Shown: positions 32,379 through 40,535, numbered from the stretch's first letter. The stretch is DNA of 64,000 nucleotides from Albimonas sp963977235 (GCF_963977235.1 NZ_CAXBOD010000015.1:1-64000), one strand, 5' to 3'. Notes: generated by a model not told the origin, from the letters alone. Numbers and translations: made by a program.

Positions 32379-33155
32379 TCAGCGGCAGGGGGCGTCGGAG
32401 CGGTCGGCCTCGAGCGCCAGCAGGCGGTCGATCGCGCCGCGGGAGACGGCGCCGGTGACAAGGGTTCCTCCGATCACCACCGCGGGCGTGCCGAGGAAGC
32501 CGAGCGTTTCGGCGGCGCGCGAGGTGGCGGCGAGGGCGGCCTCGACCCGGCGGGAGCGCATCTCGCGGACCAGCCGCGCGGGGTCGAGGTCGAGGGCGGC
32601 CGCCGCCCGCTCGAGATAGGCCGGGGTGATCACGAAGCGCGCGGCCAGCAGGCGCCGGCGCATCGGCTCGGCCGCGCCCTGGGCGGCGGCGGCGAGGGTT
32701 GCGCGGGCGGCGAGGCGGGAGCCCTCGCCCAGCACCGGCCATTCGTGGTGGACGATGCGCAGGTCGGGGCGGTCCTCGGCGAGCGCGGCCACGATCTCGT
32801 CGAGGCGGCGGCAGTAGGGGCAGTTGGCGTCGGAGAACACCGCGATGCGCTGCGGGGAGGCGAGCGGACCCTGGGCCGGGACGCCGGGGGCGGACCAGAT
32901 CAGGCCGCAGAGCTCTCCGGGCGTGGGCGGCGCGGGGCGGGCGCGGCCGTCCAGGCCGACAAGCGCCGCGCCCGCGCCCGAGCTCGCCGCGGGCGCGGCG
33001 CCCGGGCCGGAGGCGAGGCGACGGAAGCCGGGGTGGGACTCGAGGGCCACGAACTCGGTCCCCGATACGCGGCGCAGGCCGGTCCAGGCGGCGGCCGCGA
33101 TCGCGACGATCAGGATCGCGGCGAGCGCGGCGGCGGCGAGGGTGCGCAGGGTCAT
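32379..33155 (-). CDS. DsbA-family thioredoxin-fold protein
   Basis: A 258-residue thiol-disulfide oxidoreductase. A hydrophobic N-terminus (3-25) is a signal peptide or anchor. The CPYC redox site is at 112-115 in VFSDANCPYC, and the cis-proline is in FLGTPAVVIGG. The insertion and HEWP segment fit the DsbG/BdbD-like (Com1) branch, which uses periplasmic or membrane disulfide exchange. It is inserted between purC and purS, with no functional link to purines that I can see. Confidence 0.88.
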   Translation of the reverse strand: MTLRTLAAAALAAILIVAIAAAAWTGLRRVSGTEFVALESHPGFRRLASGPGAAPAASSGAGAALVGLDGRARPAPPTPGELCGLIWSAPGVPAQGPLASPQRIAVFSDANCPYCRRLDEIVAALAEDRPDLRIVHHEWPVLGEGSRLAARATLAAAAQGAAEPMRRRLLAARFVITPAYLERAAAALDLDPARLVREMRSRRVEAALAATSRAAETLGFLGTPAVVIGGTLVTGAVSRGAIDRLLALEADRSDAPCR

Positions 33156-33206
33156 CGGGCCTCGGGGACGGGAGGGGGGAGCTTCGATCCGGGGCGCGCA
33201 AAGGAA

Positions 33207-33232
33207 CGGCGCCCGCCGGGGGGCGGGCGCCG
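33207..33232 (-). terminator. Hairpin downstream of purC
   Basis: Perfect 11-base arms (33207-33217, 33222-33232) with a 4-base loop sit 33 bases past the purC stop and before the dsbA-like gene. The minus-strand tail contains TTCC and TTT, a modest U-tract. It suggests purC ends here and dsbA starts separately. Confidence 0.6.
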
Positions 33233-33264
33233 TTTCATGTCCGGGCCTGCGCCTCGCGGCGGGG

Positions 33265-34029
33265 TCAGTGGACCAGCTTGGGTCCGACGCCCGCGCGGCC
33301 GTTGCGGCGGGGCATTATGCCCAGGCGCGAGGCGACCTCCGAATAGGCGTCGGCCAGGTCGCCGAGATCGCGGCGGAACACGTCCTTGTCGAGCTTCTGG
33401 CCCGACTTGACGTCCCACAGGCGGCAGCTGTCCGGGCTGATCTCGTCGGCGACGATGACGCGCTGGTAGTCGCCCTCGTAGATGCGGCCGCACTCGATCT
33501 TGAAGTCCACCAGGCGGATGCCGACGCCCAGCATCATGCCCGAGAGGAAGTCGTTGACGCGCAGCGCCAGGGCGATGATGTCGTCGACGTCCTGCTGGGA
33601 GGCCCAGTTGAACGCCGCGATATGCTCCTCGGTGACCATCGGATCGCCGAGCTTGTCGTCCTTGTAGTAGAACTCGATGATCGGGCGGGGGAGCTGCATC
33701 CCCTCCTCGAGCCCCAGGCGCTTGGCCAGCGACCCGGCGGCGACGTTGCGCACCACGATCTCGAGCGGAATGATCTCGACCGCGCGGATCAGCTGCTCGC
33801 GCATGTTGAGGCGGCGGATGAAATGGGTGGGAACGCCGATTTCGTTCAGGCCGGTCATGATATGCTCGGAGATGCGGTTGTTGAGCACCCCCTTGCCGTC
33901 GATGACGTCCTTCTTCTCGGCGTTGAAGGCTGTGGCGTCGTCCTTGAAGTGCTGGATCAACGTGCCCGGCTCGGGACCCTCATAGAGGATCTTCGCCTTG
34001 CCTTCGTAGACCAGTCTGCGTCGCGCCAT
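33265..34029 (-). CDS. purC: SAICAR synthase
   Basis: A 254-residue ATP-dependent ligase forming SAICAR from CAIR and aspartate in purine synthesis. The opening VYEGKAKILYEGPE, the nucleotide-binding KDDATAFNAEKK, IVVRNVAAGSLAKRLG and GIRLVDFKIECGR are hallmarks of bacterial PurC. The ATG at 34029 is preceded by a weak GGGGCTCCC site; a longer open frame upstream has no family similarity. A good promoter lies at 34089-34117. The divergent zeta-subunit gene shares the intergenic region. Confidence 0.96.
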   Translation of the reverse strand: MARRRLVYEGKAKILYEGPEPGTLIQHFKDDATAFNAEKKDVIDGKGVLNNRISEHIMTGLNEIGVPTHFIRRLNMREQLIRAVEIIPLEIVVRNVAAGSLAKRLGLEEGMQLPRPIIEFYYKDDKLGDPMVTEEHIAAFNWASQQDVDDIIALALRVNDFLSGMMLGVGIRLVDFKIECGRIYEGDYQRVIVADEISPDSCRLWDVKSGQKLDKDVFRRDLGDLADAYSEVASRLGIMPRRNGRAGVGPKLVH

Positions 34030-34088
34030 CGGGAGCCCCGGAAAAAGATCAACGGGCGCGCGGGAGGATCCCGCGCGCCGGGGCCTGC

Positions 34089-34117
34089 CATTTAGTCGCT
34101 CGATTGACCTGTCGCAA
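34089..34117 (-). promoter_or_regulatory. Putative purC promoter
   Basis: Read on the minus strand, TTGCGA (34112-34117) and TAAATG (34089-34094) are separated by 17 bases. The start would lie about 50 bases upstream of the purC ATG. The -35 box matches four of six bases. Confidence 0.55.
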
Positions 34118-34228
34118 GGATTCTTAGGCGGATCGAAGTTAGGGCGCCTATGGGGTCCGCGGCGCGGCTCGCCTATATAGGGGGCCACGCCGGGGGAGGC
34201 CCGGAGCGGCGACATACGGAGGACCGCG

Positions 34229-34549
34229 ATGACCACGTTCGACGATCGCGAAAAGGCGTTCGAAAGCAAGTACGCCCACGACGAGGAGATGCGCTTTCGC
34301 GCCGAGGCCCGCCGCAACCGGCTGCTGGGACTGTGGGCGGCCGGGCTGATGGGGCTCGAGGGCGATGCGGCGGCGGACTACGCGCGCTCGATCGTTGTCG
34401 AGGATCTCAAGGAGGCTGGCGACGAGGACGTGTTCCGCAAGGTTAAGGCCGACCTCGAGGCGAAGGGCGCGCCCGCGGGCGAGCTGCGCGCCAAGATGCA
34501 GGAGCTGATGGCGGTGGCCAAGACCCAGCTGATGGGCGAGGTCGAGTAG
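34229..34549 (+). CDS. F1F0-ATPase inhibitor zeta subunit (DUF1476)
   Basis: A 106-residue protein that in Paracoccus denitrificans inserts into F1 and blocks ATP hydrolysis. The N-terminus MTTFDDREKAFESKYAHDEE contains the inhibitory helix, followed by RFRAEARRNRLLGLWAA and the four-helix bundle typical of DUF1476. The length matches the family. It is monocistronic: its promoter region faces purC, and a strong terminator follows. Near-exclusive occurrence in alphaproteobacteria makes it a good taxonomic marker. Confidence 0.93.
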   Translation: MTTFDDREKAFESKYAHDEEMRFRAEARRNRLLGLWAAGLMGLEGDAAADYARSIVVEDLKEAGDEDVFRKVKADLEAKGAPAGELRAKMQELMAVAKTQLMGEVE

Positions 34550-34594
34550 GACCCGCGGACGCCCCCGGGCCCGGGGGCGCGCGACGAGAGAGAC

Positions 34595-34628
34595 AAGGCG
34601 GCGCGCCCGGCTGGCGCGCCGCCTTTTT
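34595..34628 (+). terminator. Rho-independent terminator of the zeta-subunit gene
   Basis: An 11-base GC-only stem with a 5-base loop is followed immediately by TTTTT (34624-34628). The best intrinsic terminator in the window, 46 bases past the stop and also facing the convergent thiD gene. Confidence 0.88.
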
Positions 34629-34655
34629 CGTGCGCCGTGCGGCGCGGGCGTGCGC

Positions 34656-35468
34656 TCAGCCGCGCAGGGCGAAGAAGTGATCGAGCGGGCCGTGCCCTCC
34701 GCCCGCGTCGAGACGGTCGGCGGCGCGCATCGCCGCGGCGACATAGGCCTTCGCGCGCCGCGCCGCCTCGGGCAGGTCGCCCCCGGTCAGGGCGAGCTGC
34801 GTGGCGAGCGCCGAGGACAGCGTGCAGCCCGCGCCGTGCGCGTTGCGGGTGACGATGCGCTCGCCCGGCAGGGGCAGGGCGCCGCCGTCCCAGGCCAGCA
34901 GGTCGGGGCTGGGGCGGTCGCCGGGAAGATGGCCGCCTTTCAGCAGCACCGCCCGGGGGCCCAGCGCCAGCAGCGCGCGGGCGGTCGCGAGCATCTCGTC
35001 CTCGGTCGTAATCTCGGGCGCGCCGAGCAGGACCGCGGCCTCGGGCAGGTTCGGGGTCAGCACGTCGGCGAGGGGGAGGAGGGCGCGCATGGCGGCTTCG
35101 GCCTCGGGCGCGAGCAGGCGGGCGCCGCCCTTGGCGACCATCACCGGATCGAGCACCACCACGGGCGGACGACGCGCGGCGAGGACCCCGGCCACCGCCT
35201 GGACCACCTCGGGCGCGCCGAGCATGCCGAGTTTGACCGCATCGACGGGGACGTCGTCGAACACCGCCTCGACCTGGGCCGCGACGAAGGCGGGGGGCAG
35301 CATGTGCAGGTCGCGCACGCCGCGGGTGTTCTGCACGGTCAGGCCGGTCAGCGCGGCCATGGCGTAGCCGCCGAGCGCCGAGATCGTCTTCAGGTCGGCC
35401 TGGATCCCGGCCCCGCCCGAGGGGTCGGAGCCGGCGATCGACAGGATGTTGGGAACGGCGCGGGGCAT
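34656..35468 (-). CDS. thiD: Hydroxymethylpyrimidine/phosphomethylpyrimidine kinase
   Basis: A 270-residue ribokinase-family enzyme phosphorylating HMP and then HMP-P for thiamine synthesis. SIAGSDPSGGAGIQADLKT is the substrate-binding start, LDPVMVAKGG the middle motif, and NAHGAGCTLSSALAT the anion-hole/catalytic region. It is last in thiM-thiE-thiD, 41 bases after thiE, so it is covered by the TPP riboswitch. thiC and thiG/thiS genes are absent, so this locus is of the salvage type unless others lie elsewhere. Confidence 0.95.
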   Translation of the reverse strand: MPRAVPNILSIAGSDPSGGAGIQADLKTISALGGYAMAALTGLTVQNTRGVRDLHMLPPAFVAAQVEAVFDDVPVDAVKLGMLGAPEVVQAVAGVLAARRPPVVVLDPVMVAKGGARLLAPEAEAAMRALLPLADVLTPNLPEAAVLLGAPEITTEDEMLATARALLALGPRAVLLKGGHLPGDRPSPDLLAWDGGALPLPGERIVTRNAHGAGCTLSSALATQLALTGGDLPEAARRAKAYVAAAMRAADRLDAGGGHGPLDHFFALRG

Positions 35469-35509
35469 GGGGGATTTCCTTGGCCAGAGAGGTCGGGGGC
35501 GCGCGGCGA

Positions 35510-36142
35510 TCAGCCGGCGTCCCAGGCGGCGAGGATGGCGCGGGCGGCGGCCTGCGGGTCCTGCGCGGCGCAGAGGGCGGAGACCACGGCGAGGCCGGCG
35601 GCGCCGGCGCGACGGGCGGCGCCGGCATGCGCGGCGGTCATCCGGCCGATGGCGAGTGTGGGGACCGGGGCGCCGGCGGCCAGAACCGCGAGGCCCTCGA
35701 AGCCAATCGGCGGAGCGGCGTCGGTCTTGCTGGGCGTGGCGAAGACCGGGCCGGCGCCGATGTAGTCGACGGCCGACCAGTCGACGTCGGCAAGCTGCGC
35801 GGGATTCTCGATCGACAGGCCCAGGATCGCGTTGGGACCGAGAATGCGGCGCGCCTCGGCGATTTCTGCGTCGGTCTGGCCGACGTGGGCGCCGTGGGCG
35901 CCGGCCTCGAGCGCGATGTCGGGGCGGTCGTTAATCAGCAGGCGGGCGTGGGGGAAGGGGCCGAGCGCCTCGCGCAGGGCGCGGGCGGTCGCCAGCAGTT
36001 CGGCGTCGGGGGCGGTCTTGTCGCGCAGCTGGATCAGGGCCGCGCCGCCGCGGGCGGCGGCTACGGCGGTCTCGACCACCCCGGCGGGGGCCGAGGGGTC
36101 GGTGACGAGGCAGAGGCGCGGGTCGAAGGGCGGCCGGGTCAT
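35510..36142 (-). CDS. thiE: Thiamine-phosphate synthase
   Basis: A 210-residue TIM-barrel enzyme joining HMP-pyrophosphate and thiazole phosphate to thiamine phosphate. GAALIQLRDK, LLINDRPDIAL, GAHVGQTDA and YIGAGPVFATPSKTDA are the recognised motifs. It overlaps thiM by four bases. The C-terminal third, with ILAAWDAG at the end, is slightly shorter than some homologues but complete. Confidence 0.95.
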   Translation of the reverse strand: MTRPPFDPRLCLVTDPSAPAGVVETAVAAARGGAALIQLRDKTAPDAELLATARALREALGPFPHARLLINDRPDIALEAGAHGAHVGQTDAEIAEARRILGPNAILGLSIENPAQLADVDWSAVDYIGAGPVFATPSKTDAAPPIGFEGLAVLAAGAPVPTLAIGRMTAAHAGAARRAGAAGLAVVSALCAAQDPQAAARAILAAWDAG

Positions 36143-36945
36143 GCGGTCTCGATCCGCGCGCCGGCGTCGAGGTCGGCGGGGCTCAGCGCATGCAGCGCGT
36201 CGATGAAGGCGACGGCGAAGCTGCCGGGGCCGGCCGCGCCCGTCGCCGCGCGCTCTCCGGCGAGGCCGTAGAAGGCCAGCGCGGCGGCGGTGGCGGCCAG
36301 CGGGTCCTCGCCGGTGGCCACGAAGGCCGCGACCACGCCGGTCAGCGAGCAGCCGAGCGCGGTGACCTTCGGCATCAGCGCATGGCCGTTGGCCACCCGG
36401 AACGCGCGGCTCCCGTCGGTGAGGAAGTCGACCGGGCCGGTCACCGCCACCACCGCGCCGCTGCGCAGGGCGAGGGCGCGCGCGCCGGCCTCGGCCGCCG
36501 AGACCTCGTCGCCCGCGTCGGCCCCGGCCGCCCCCGCGGTCCCGCCGGCGAGCGCCAGGATCTCGGAGGCGTTGCCCCGGATCACGGTGGGGCTGAGCGC
36601 GACGAGGCGGGCGCAGACCTCGGTCCGGTAGGGGGAGGCGAAGACGGCGACGGGGTCGAGGACCCAGGGCTTGCCGTGGGCGACGGCCGAGGCTGCGGCG
36701 GCCTCCATCGCCTCGGCCCAGGGCGGGGACAGGGTGCCGATGTTCACGGTCAGCGCGGCGGCGATGGCGGCAAAGCCCGCCGCCTCCTCGCGCGCGTGGA
36801 CCATGGCGGGCGAGGCGCCGGCGGCCAGCAGCGCGTTGGCCATCACGTTCATCGCCACGTAGTTGGTGATGTTGTGAACCAGCGGCGCGCCCGCGCGCAT
36901 GGCCGCGAGGCGAGCGCCGGGCGTCAGGTCTGCGGTCTGGCTCAT
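36139..36945 (-). CDS. thiM: Hydroxyethylthiazole kinase
   Basis: A 268-residue kinase salvaging hydroxyethylthiazole. PLVHNITNYVAMNVMANALLA and AVTGPVDFLTDG are hallmarks, and VTALGCSLTG carries the conserved Cys and catalytic region. The ATG at 36945 follows GGGAGGAC; the longer open frame runs into the riboswitch and is rejected. That Shine-Dalgarno is itself paired in a small hairpin with the riboswitch platform. The gene is first in the operon. Confidence 0.94.
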   Translation of the reverse strand: MSQTADLTPGARLAAMRAGAPLVHNITNYVAMNVMANALLAAGASPAMVHAREEAAGFAAIAAALTVNIGTLSPPWAEAMEAAAASAVAHGKPWVLDPVAVFASPYRTEVCARLVALSPTVIRGNASEILALAGGTAGAAGADAGDEVSAAEAGARALALRSGAVVAVTGPVDFLTDGSRAFRVANGHALMPKVTALGCSLTGVVAAFVATGEDPLAATAAALAFYGLAGERAATGAAGPGSFAVAFIDALHALSPADLDAGARIETA

Positions 36946-36953
36946 GGTCGGTC

Positions 36954-36973
36954 CTCCCAAGGTCGGCGGGGAG
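36954..36973 (-). promoter_or_regulatory. Possible ribosome-binding-site-sequestering stem for thiM
   Basis: On the minus strand CTCCC (36969-36973) can pair with GGGAG (36954-36958) of the thiM Shine-Dalgarno, with a 10-base loop. A second stem (36981-36986 with 36998-37003) lies between it and the aptamer and could switch with the aptamer's 3' arm. Translational control is inferred from these pairings. Confidence 0.5.
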
Positions 36974-37004
36974 GGCGCGGCGGGACGGCGAGGGGCGGTC
37001 CCGT

Positions 37005-37080
37005 CGCGACTCCCTCCGCCGGTGCGATCCGGATCAGGTTCCAAGGGTGCGTCTCAGCCCTGACGGGCGCCCCTGTCGCG
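37005..37080 (-). promoter_or_regulatory. TPP riboswitch (THI element) upstream of thiM
   Basis: A 76-base aptamer on the minus strand. P1 is CGCGAC (37075-37080) with GTCGCG (37005-37010). Between them are the THI-box signatures CTGAGA and CCTTGGAACCTGATCCGGAT-type core (37022-37050, with one extra G), followed by the GGAGGGA end. Thiamine pyrophosphate binding would repress thiMED, here probably through the small stem over the ribosome-binding site. Confidence 0.93.
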
Positions 37081-37133
37081 TCTGGGGCGGACGCTAGACC
37101 GCCGGCGCGGGAGGATGCAAGGCGCGGGCGCGG

Positions 37134-38054
37134 TCAGGCGAGGTCGGAGAGGGAGTCGTGAAGCTGCTCGATCCGCTCGATGCGGCGGCGGGCGGCGGGG
37201 CCGAGGCGCAGCATCGCCTCGCAGGCCAGCAGCCGCACGAGGGCGAAGGCCGGGCCGGGCGCGTCGAAGGTCTGGGGCGTGTTCACGGCGCAGGCGAGCG
37301 TCCACGACTCGCCCGCGCCGGGGCGCGTCGAGGAGTCCGAGATGGCGACCACGTCGGCGCCGGTCTCGGCCAGGGTCCCTGCGAAGGTCGCGAACCCCGC
37401 GGGACGGCGGCGCAGGTCGATCAGCAGCACGGCGTCCTCGGGGCCCACGTCGCCCAGCGACTCGGCGGCGGTCTGCCCGCTCCAGTTGAGCAGCTGCACG
37501 TCGGGCCGGATCTGGCTGAACAGCATCCGCGCATACTCGGCCACGAAATAGCTGTTGCGGAAGCCTGCCACCCGCATCCGCGGCGCCGTCGCCAGCCGGT
37601 GCGCGGCGGCGGTGGCCTCGCGCGGGTCGAGGCGCGCGAACGTGGTCTCCAGCGCGGCGATCTCGGCGGCCTGGTGGCGGGCGAGCACGCCGTCGGCCTC
37701 CGCGCCGCCCGGGATCGGATCGCCCCGATAGAGGGGAGATCCCGCCGCCCGCAGCGCGCGCGAGTCGCGACGCGCCTCGTCGTAGGAGGCGTATCCGAGC
37801 CGGCGGAACAGCCGCGAGACGGTGGGCGCGGAGACGCCGGCGCGCGAGGCGAGCTCGGCCGCCGACCACAGAGCGAGCTCTCCGGGGCCCTCGAGCACCA
37901 GGTCGACGGCGCTGCGCTCGCCGTCGGGCAGAGCCGCGTAGACGCGATGGATGCGCTGGATCAACGAGGATTCGGCGCCGGCGGCCGGAGGGGGTTCCCG
38001 CGTCGCGGGCGCCGCGGGAGTCGATTCGCTTTGAAAGGGCGGTTTCATTCCCAT
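37134..38054 (-). CDS. MurR/RpiR-family transcriptional regulator
   Basis: A 306-residue regulator: an N-terminal HTH (about 28-105, with LASRAGVSAPTVSRLFRRLGY) followed by a SIS sugar-phosphate-binding domain (about 130-280). The RpiR family controls sugar, amino-sugar or sugar-acid genes. The Pro/Ala-rich first 25 residues look poorly conserved, and ATG at 38048 is an alternative start. Two identical TGAAA-N6-TTTCA palindromes flank its 5' end, so autoregulation is likely. It does not obviously belong to the thiamine operon downstream; the target genes are not in the window. Confidence 0.9.
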   Translation of the reverse strand: MGMKPPFQSESTPAAPATREPPPAAGAESSLIQRIHRVYAALPDGERSAVDLVLEGPGELALWSAAELASRAGVSAPTVSRLFRRLGYASYDEARRDSRALRAAGSPLYRGDPIPGGAEADGVLARHQAAEIAALETTFARLDPREATAAAHRLATAPRMRVAGFRNSYFVAEYARMLFSQIRPDVQLLNWSGQTAAESLGDVGPEDAVLLIDLRRRPAGFATFAGTLAETGADVVAISDSSTRPGAGESWTLACAVNTPQTFDAPGPAFALVRLLACEAMLRLGPAARRRIERIEQLHDSLSDLA

Positions 38055-38078
38055 TGACGAGATGAAAGATCAGTTTCA
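38032..38078. promoter_or_regulatory. Twin operators of the RpiR-type regulator
   Basis: TGAAA-N6-TTTCA occurs at 38032-38047 and again at 38063-38078; the second extends to GATGAAA-N6-TTTCATC. Centre-to-centre spacing is 31 bases, about three helical turns, so two dimers could bind on one face. They overlap or abut the start codon of the regulator gene. Single half-sites lie nearby (CTTTCAAG at 38084-38091). Confidence 0.75.
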
Positions 38079-38467
38079 TCCTGCTTTCAAGGTTCGCGGC
38101 GGCCCCAGACCCGCCTCGAACTGCAGACCCCCGACGGCTCGGACCGCCACCCCAGACGTTCCGAGCCAAGGAAACCGGTAGCTTGCCCATCGGGGATCTG
38201 CGCGCCCGCGTAGCTTGAAAGGGCGCAGATGCGGAGGGGGACGCAACGGCGCCCCGGCCGCGGAGGGCTTTCCCAGGCCCGGCGGCGTTCTCACCCGCAG
38301 GATCGGCGCCGGGCGTCCCCACGCCCGGCGCCGTGAACCGGCCTGGCGATCCGCTCATGTCCGGCCGGAAGGCGGCCCAGGGCCGATTCGTCCTGGGCGC
38401 CTTTGCCGCTCGACGTGGCGCCGACTCCCGGTAGAATGACGGTGCGGGACTTCGGCCGGAGGGCGAC
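38055..38467. other. Intergenic region, RpiR regulator / globin 2
   Basis: A 413-base gene-free interval between divergent genes. It holds the operator described above, a perfect 13-base-pair hairpin at 38304-38333 with loop CCCC and no U-tract, and TAGAAT (38432-38437), a possible -10 box for the globin gene without a good -35. The hairpin has no gene upstream on either strand, so it may end an unannotated short RNA, or have another role. Confidence 0.6.
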
Positions 38468-38962
38468 ATGGATCTCGATGCGGAGCAGATCGCGGCAATC
38501 CGCGCCACCTGGGCGCCGGTCTTCGCCGAGCGCAGTCTTGCGGCCGGGCTGTTCTACGGGCGGCTGTTCCAGATCCTCCCCGAGAGCCAGGTCCTGTTCG
38601 CCGGCGATCCGGCCGAGCAGGGGCGAAAGCTGACCGAGACGCTGGCGCTGGTGATCGAGTCGCTTGATCGTCCCATGGCCCTGCGCGGCCCGGTGGCCGA
38701 ACTGGCGCTGCGCCACGTCGGCTATGGCGTGCGGCCCGAGGACTACGCCGCCGTGGGGCGGGCGCTGATCTGGATGCTGGAGCAGCAGTTGGGCGAGAGA
38801 TTCACGCCCAGGGCGCGCGAGGCCTGGGTCGCGGCCTATGACCAGCTCGCGCGGACGATGATCGGAGCAGCCTACCCCGAAGTGGGCGGCGCGGGCCTGT
38901 GCGCGCCGGGCAGGGCCGCCGCGCAGGAGGCCGGAACCGGCGGCGCGGACACCGAACGCTAA
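38468..38962 (+). CDS. Second single-domain globin
   Basis: A 164-residue globin with Tyr30 (B10), Gln51 (E7) and His83 (F8, in LRHVGYGV). The first 140 residues align to the globin at 14505, for example FYGRLF and HVGYGV, so the two are distant paralogues. The C-terminal 24 residues are an extra Ala/Gly-rich tail with a Cys. It has no reductase partner. The response regulator gene starts 168 bases later on the same strand. A GGCGAC site and ATG give the start. Confidence 0.88.
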   Translation: MDLDAEQIAAIRATWAPVFAERSLAAGLFYGRLFQILPESQVLFAGDPAEQGRKLTETLALVIESLDRPMALRGPVAELALRHVGYGVRPEDYAAVGRALIWMLEQQLGERFTPRAREAWVAAYDQLARTMIGAAYPEVGGAGLCAPGRAAAQEAGTGGADTER

Positions 38963-39129
38963 CGCCTGATCGCGTTACCTGCCGGCCAATGATTCCCCCC
39001 TGGCCGGAGTCGAGACATGATCCATCGCGGCGCCGAACCCCGCCCCGTCGGTCCGACCGACGCCCCAGCCTCTGCCTGCCCAGCCCCTGCCTGCGCAGGC
39101 TCCGCCTGCATCGACGGGAGGCGCAGCCG

Positions 39130-39747
39130 ATGCGCCTGCTGATCGCCGACGACCACGCGCTGGTGCGCGATGCGCTGTGCGCGTTCCTGGCGCGGGAGCC
39201 GGATCTGCAGGTCGGATCGGCCGAGTGCCTGACCGAGGCGGTTCGCCGGATCGAGGGCGAAGGCCCCTTCGACCTGGTGCTGCTGGACTACGAGATGCCG
39301 GGCATGCACGGGCTCGACGGGCTCTGCCGCGCGCTGAGCCTGAATGGCGGGCTGCCGGTGGCGCTGATGTCGGGCGCCGCGAGCCGGCAGGTGGCGCGCG
39401 AGGCGCTGGACGCGGGCGCGGCGGGCTTCCTTCCCAAGACCCTGGCCGCCGCCTCGCTGGTCCATGCGGTGCGCTTCATGCTGGCCGGTGAGATCTACGC
39501 CCCCGTCGCCTTCATGACCGCGCCCGAGCCCGAGGCGGCGACGCACCCGCTGGAGGACAAGCTCTCGGAGCGGGAGCGACAGGTGCTGGGCGGCCTCTGC
39601 CGGGGCCTCTCCAACAAGGAGATCGCGCGGGAGCTGGAGCTGCAGGAGGTGACGGTGAAGCTGCACGTGAAGACCCTGTGCCGGAAGCTGGACGCCCGGA
39701 ACCGGACCCAGGCGGCGATGGTCGCGAGGGAGGCGGGGATCGCCTGA
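39130..39747 (+). CDS. NarL/FixJ-family response regulator
   Basis: A 205-residue two-domain regulator. The receiver has Asp7-Asp8, phosphoacceptor Asp53 (LLDYEMPG), Ser81 and Lys103 (PKT). The LuxR-type HTH occupies about 144-200, with LSERERQVLGGLCRGLSNKEIA. A histidine kinase is not adjacent. The upstream gene is a globin, separated by a palindrome TAACGC-N6-GCGTTA (38960-38977) that overlaps the globin stop. The kinase and the connection to the globin are unknown. The chosen ATG agrees with homologue starts; the longer frame upstream is not conserved. Confidence 0.92.
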   Translation: MRLLIADDHALVRDALCAFLAREPDLQVGSAECLTEAVRRIEGEGPFDLVLLDYEMPGMHGLDGLCRALSLNGGLPVALMSGAASRQVAREALDAGAAGFLPKTLAAASLVHAVRFMLAGEIYAPVAFMTAPEPEAATHPLEDKLSERERQVLGGLCRGLSNKEIARELELQEVTVKLHVKTLCRKLDARNRTQAAMVAREAGIA

Positions 39748-39956
39748 CGACGCCTCGAGGCGCGGTCGAACCCTGCGGCGACGCATGTCGACGCGGGCGG
39801 CTGCGAAGCGCAGCGGCGTGCGAAGACACCCAGAGGGCGGAACACCCGGAGAATTCTTGGGAGATTGGCCGATCCGGCCATGGCCGCGCGAGGCCCCGGG
39901 TCAGTCCCGGGGCGCGCGCGCGCCGCGGCTTTCGCCGTGCGGCCTGCCGCGCCGCG

Positions 39957-40535
39957 TCAGGTGCACACGGCGATGTGGCGCTCGTATTCCAGGGACTTGC
40001 GATGCACCTCGGAGGCGACGCGGCGCAGCCAGGCCTTGTCCTTCCAGCGCCCGCTGCGGAAGCCGGCGTGGCCCTCGTGATAGGCCAGATACTGGTTGTA
40101 GGCGTCGGTCATCGCGATGCCGTCGAGATTGTTGCTCTTGGCCATGTACCATCCGACGAAGTCCGAGGCGTCGTCGAAGTCGTCCCGGTCGGCGCCGCTG
40201 TTCCCGGTCTCCTTCTTGTACCAGTCCCAGGTGCCGTCGATGGCCTGGCTGAACCCGTAGGCCGAGGAAATGCGGCCGTTGGGAATGAAGCCCAGAATGT
40301 ATTTCTTCGGCGGGGCGGCGTCGTCGCGGAAGGAGCTTTCCTTCCAGATGATCGCCATGGCCACGTGGGCGGGGGCGTTCCACTTGCGCTCGGCGCGGAA
40401 GATCGCCCGCTCCCAGTGGGGGCGGTCGTCGAAGATCGCGCAGGCGTTCTCGACGTTGTCGGGTTGGGAGTCGCTCGCGCAGCCGGAGAGGATCCCCAGC
40501 GCCAGGAGCGACGCGGCCGTGATGCGCGCCATCAT
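39957..40535 (-). CDS. Lysozyme-like (SLT) lipoprotein
   Basis: A 192-residue lipoprotein. The signal peptide ends in the lipobox LSGC (16-19), so Cys19 would be lipidated. The mature protein has the goose-lysozyme-like/transglycosylase pattern: catalytic Glu66 in IIWKESSFR, then SSAYGFSQAIDGTWDWYK and a C-terminal DAYNQYLAYHEGHAGF. It probably cleaves or binds peptidoglycan. The start is an ATG pair; the second Met may also be used. It is monocistronic. Confidence 0.88.
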   Translation of the reverse strand: MMARITAASLLALGILSGCASDSQPDNVENACAIFDDRPHWERAIFRAERKWNAPAHVAMAIIWKESSFRDDAAPPKKYILGFIPNGRISSAYGFSQAIDGTWDWYKKETGNSGADRDDFDDASDFVGWYMAKSNNLDGIAMTDAYNQYLAYHEGHAGFRSGRWKDKAWLRRVASEVHRKSLEYERHIAVCT

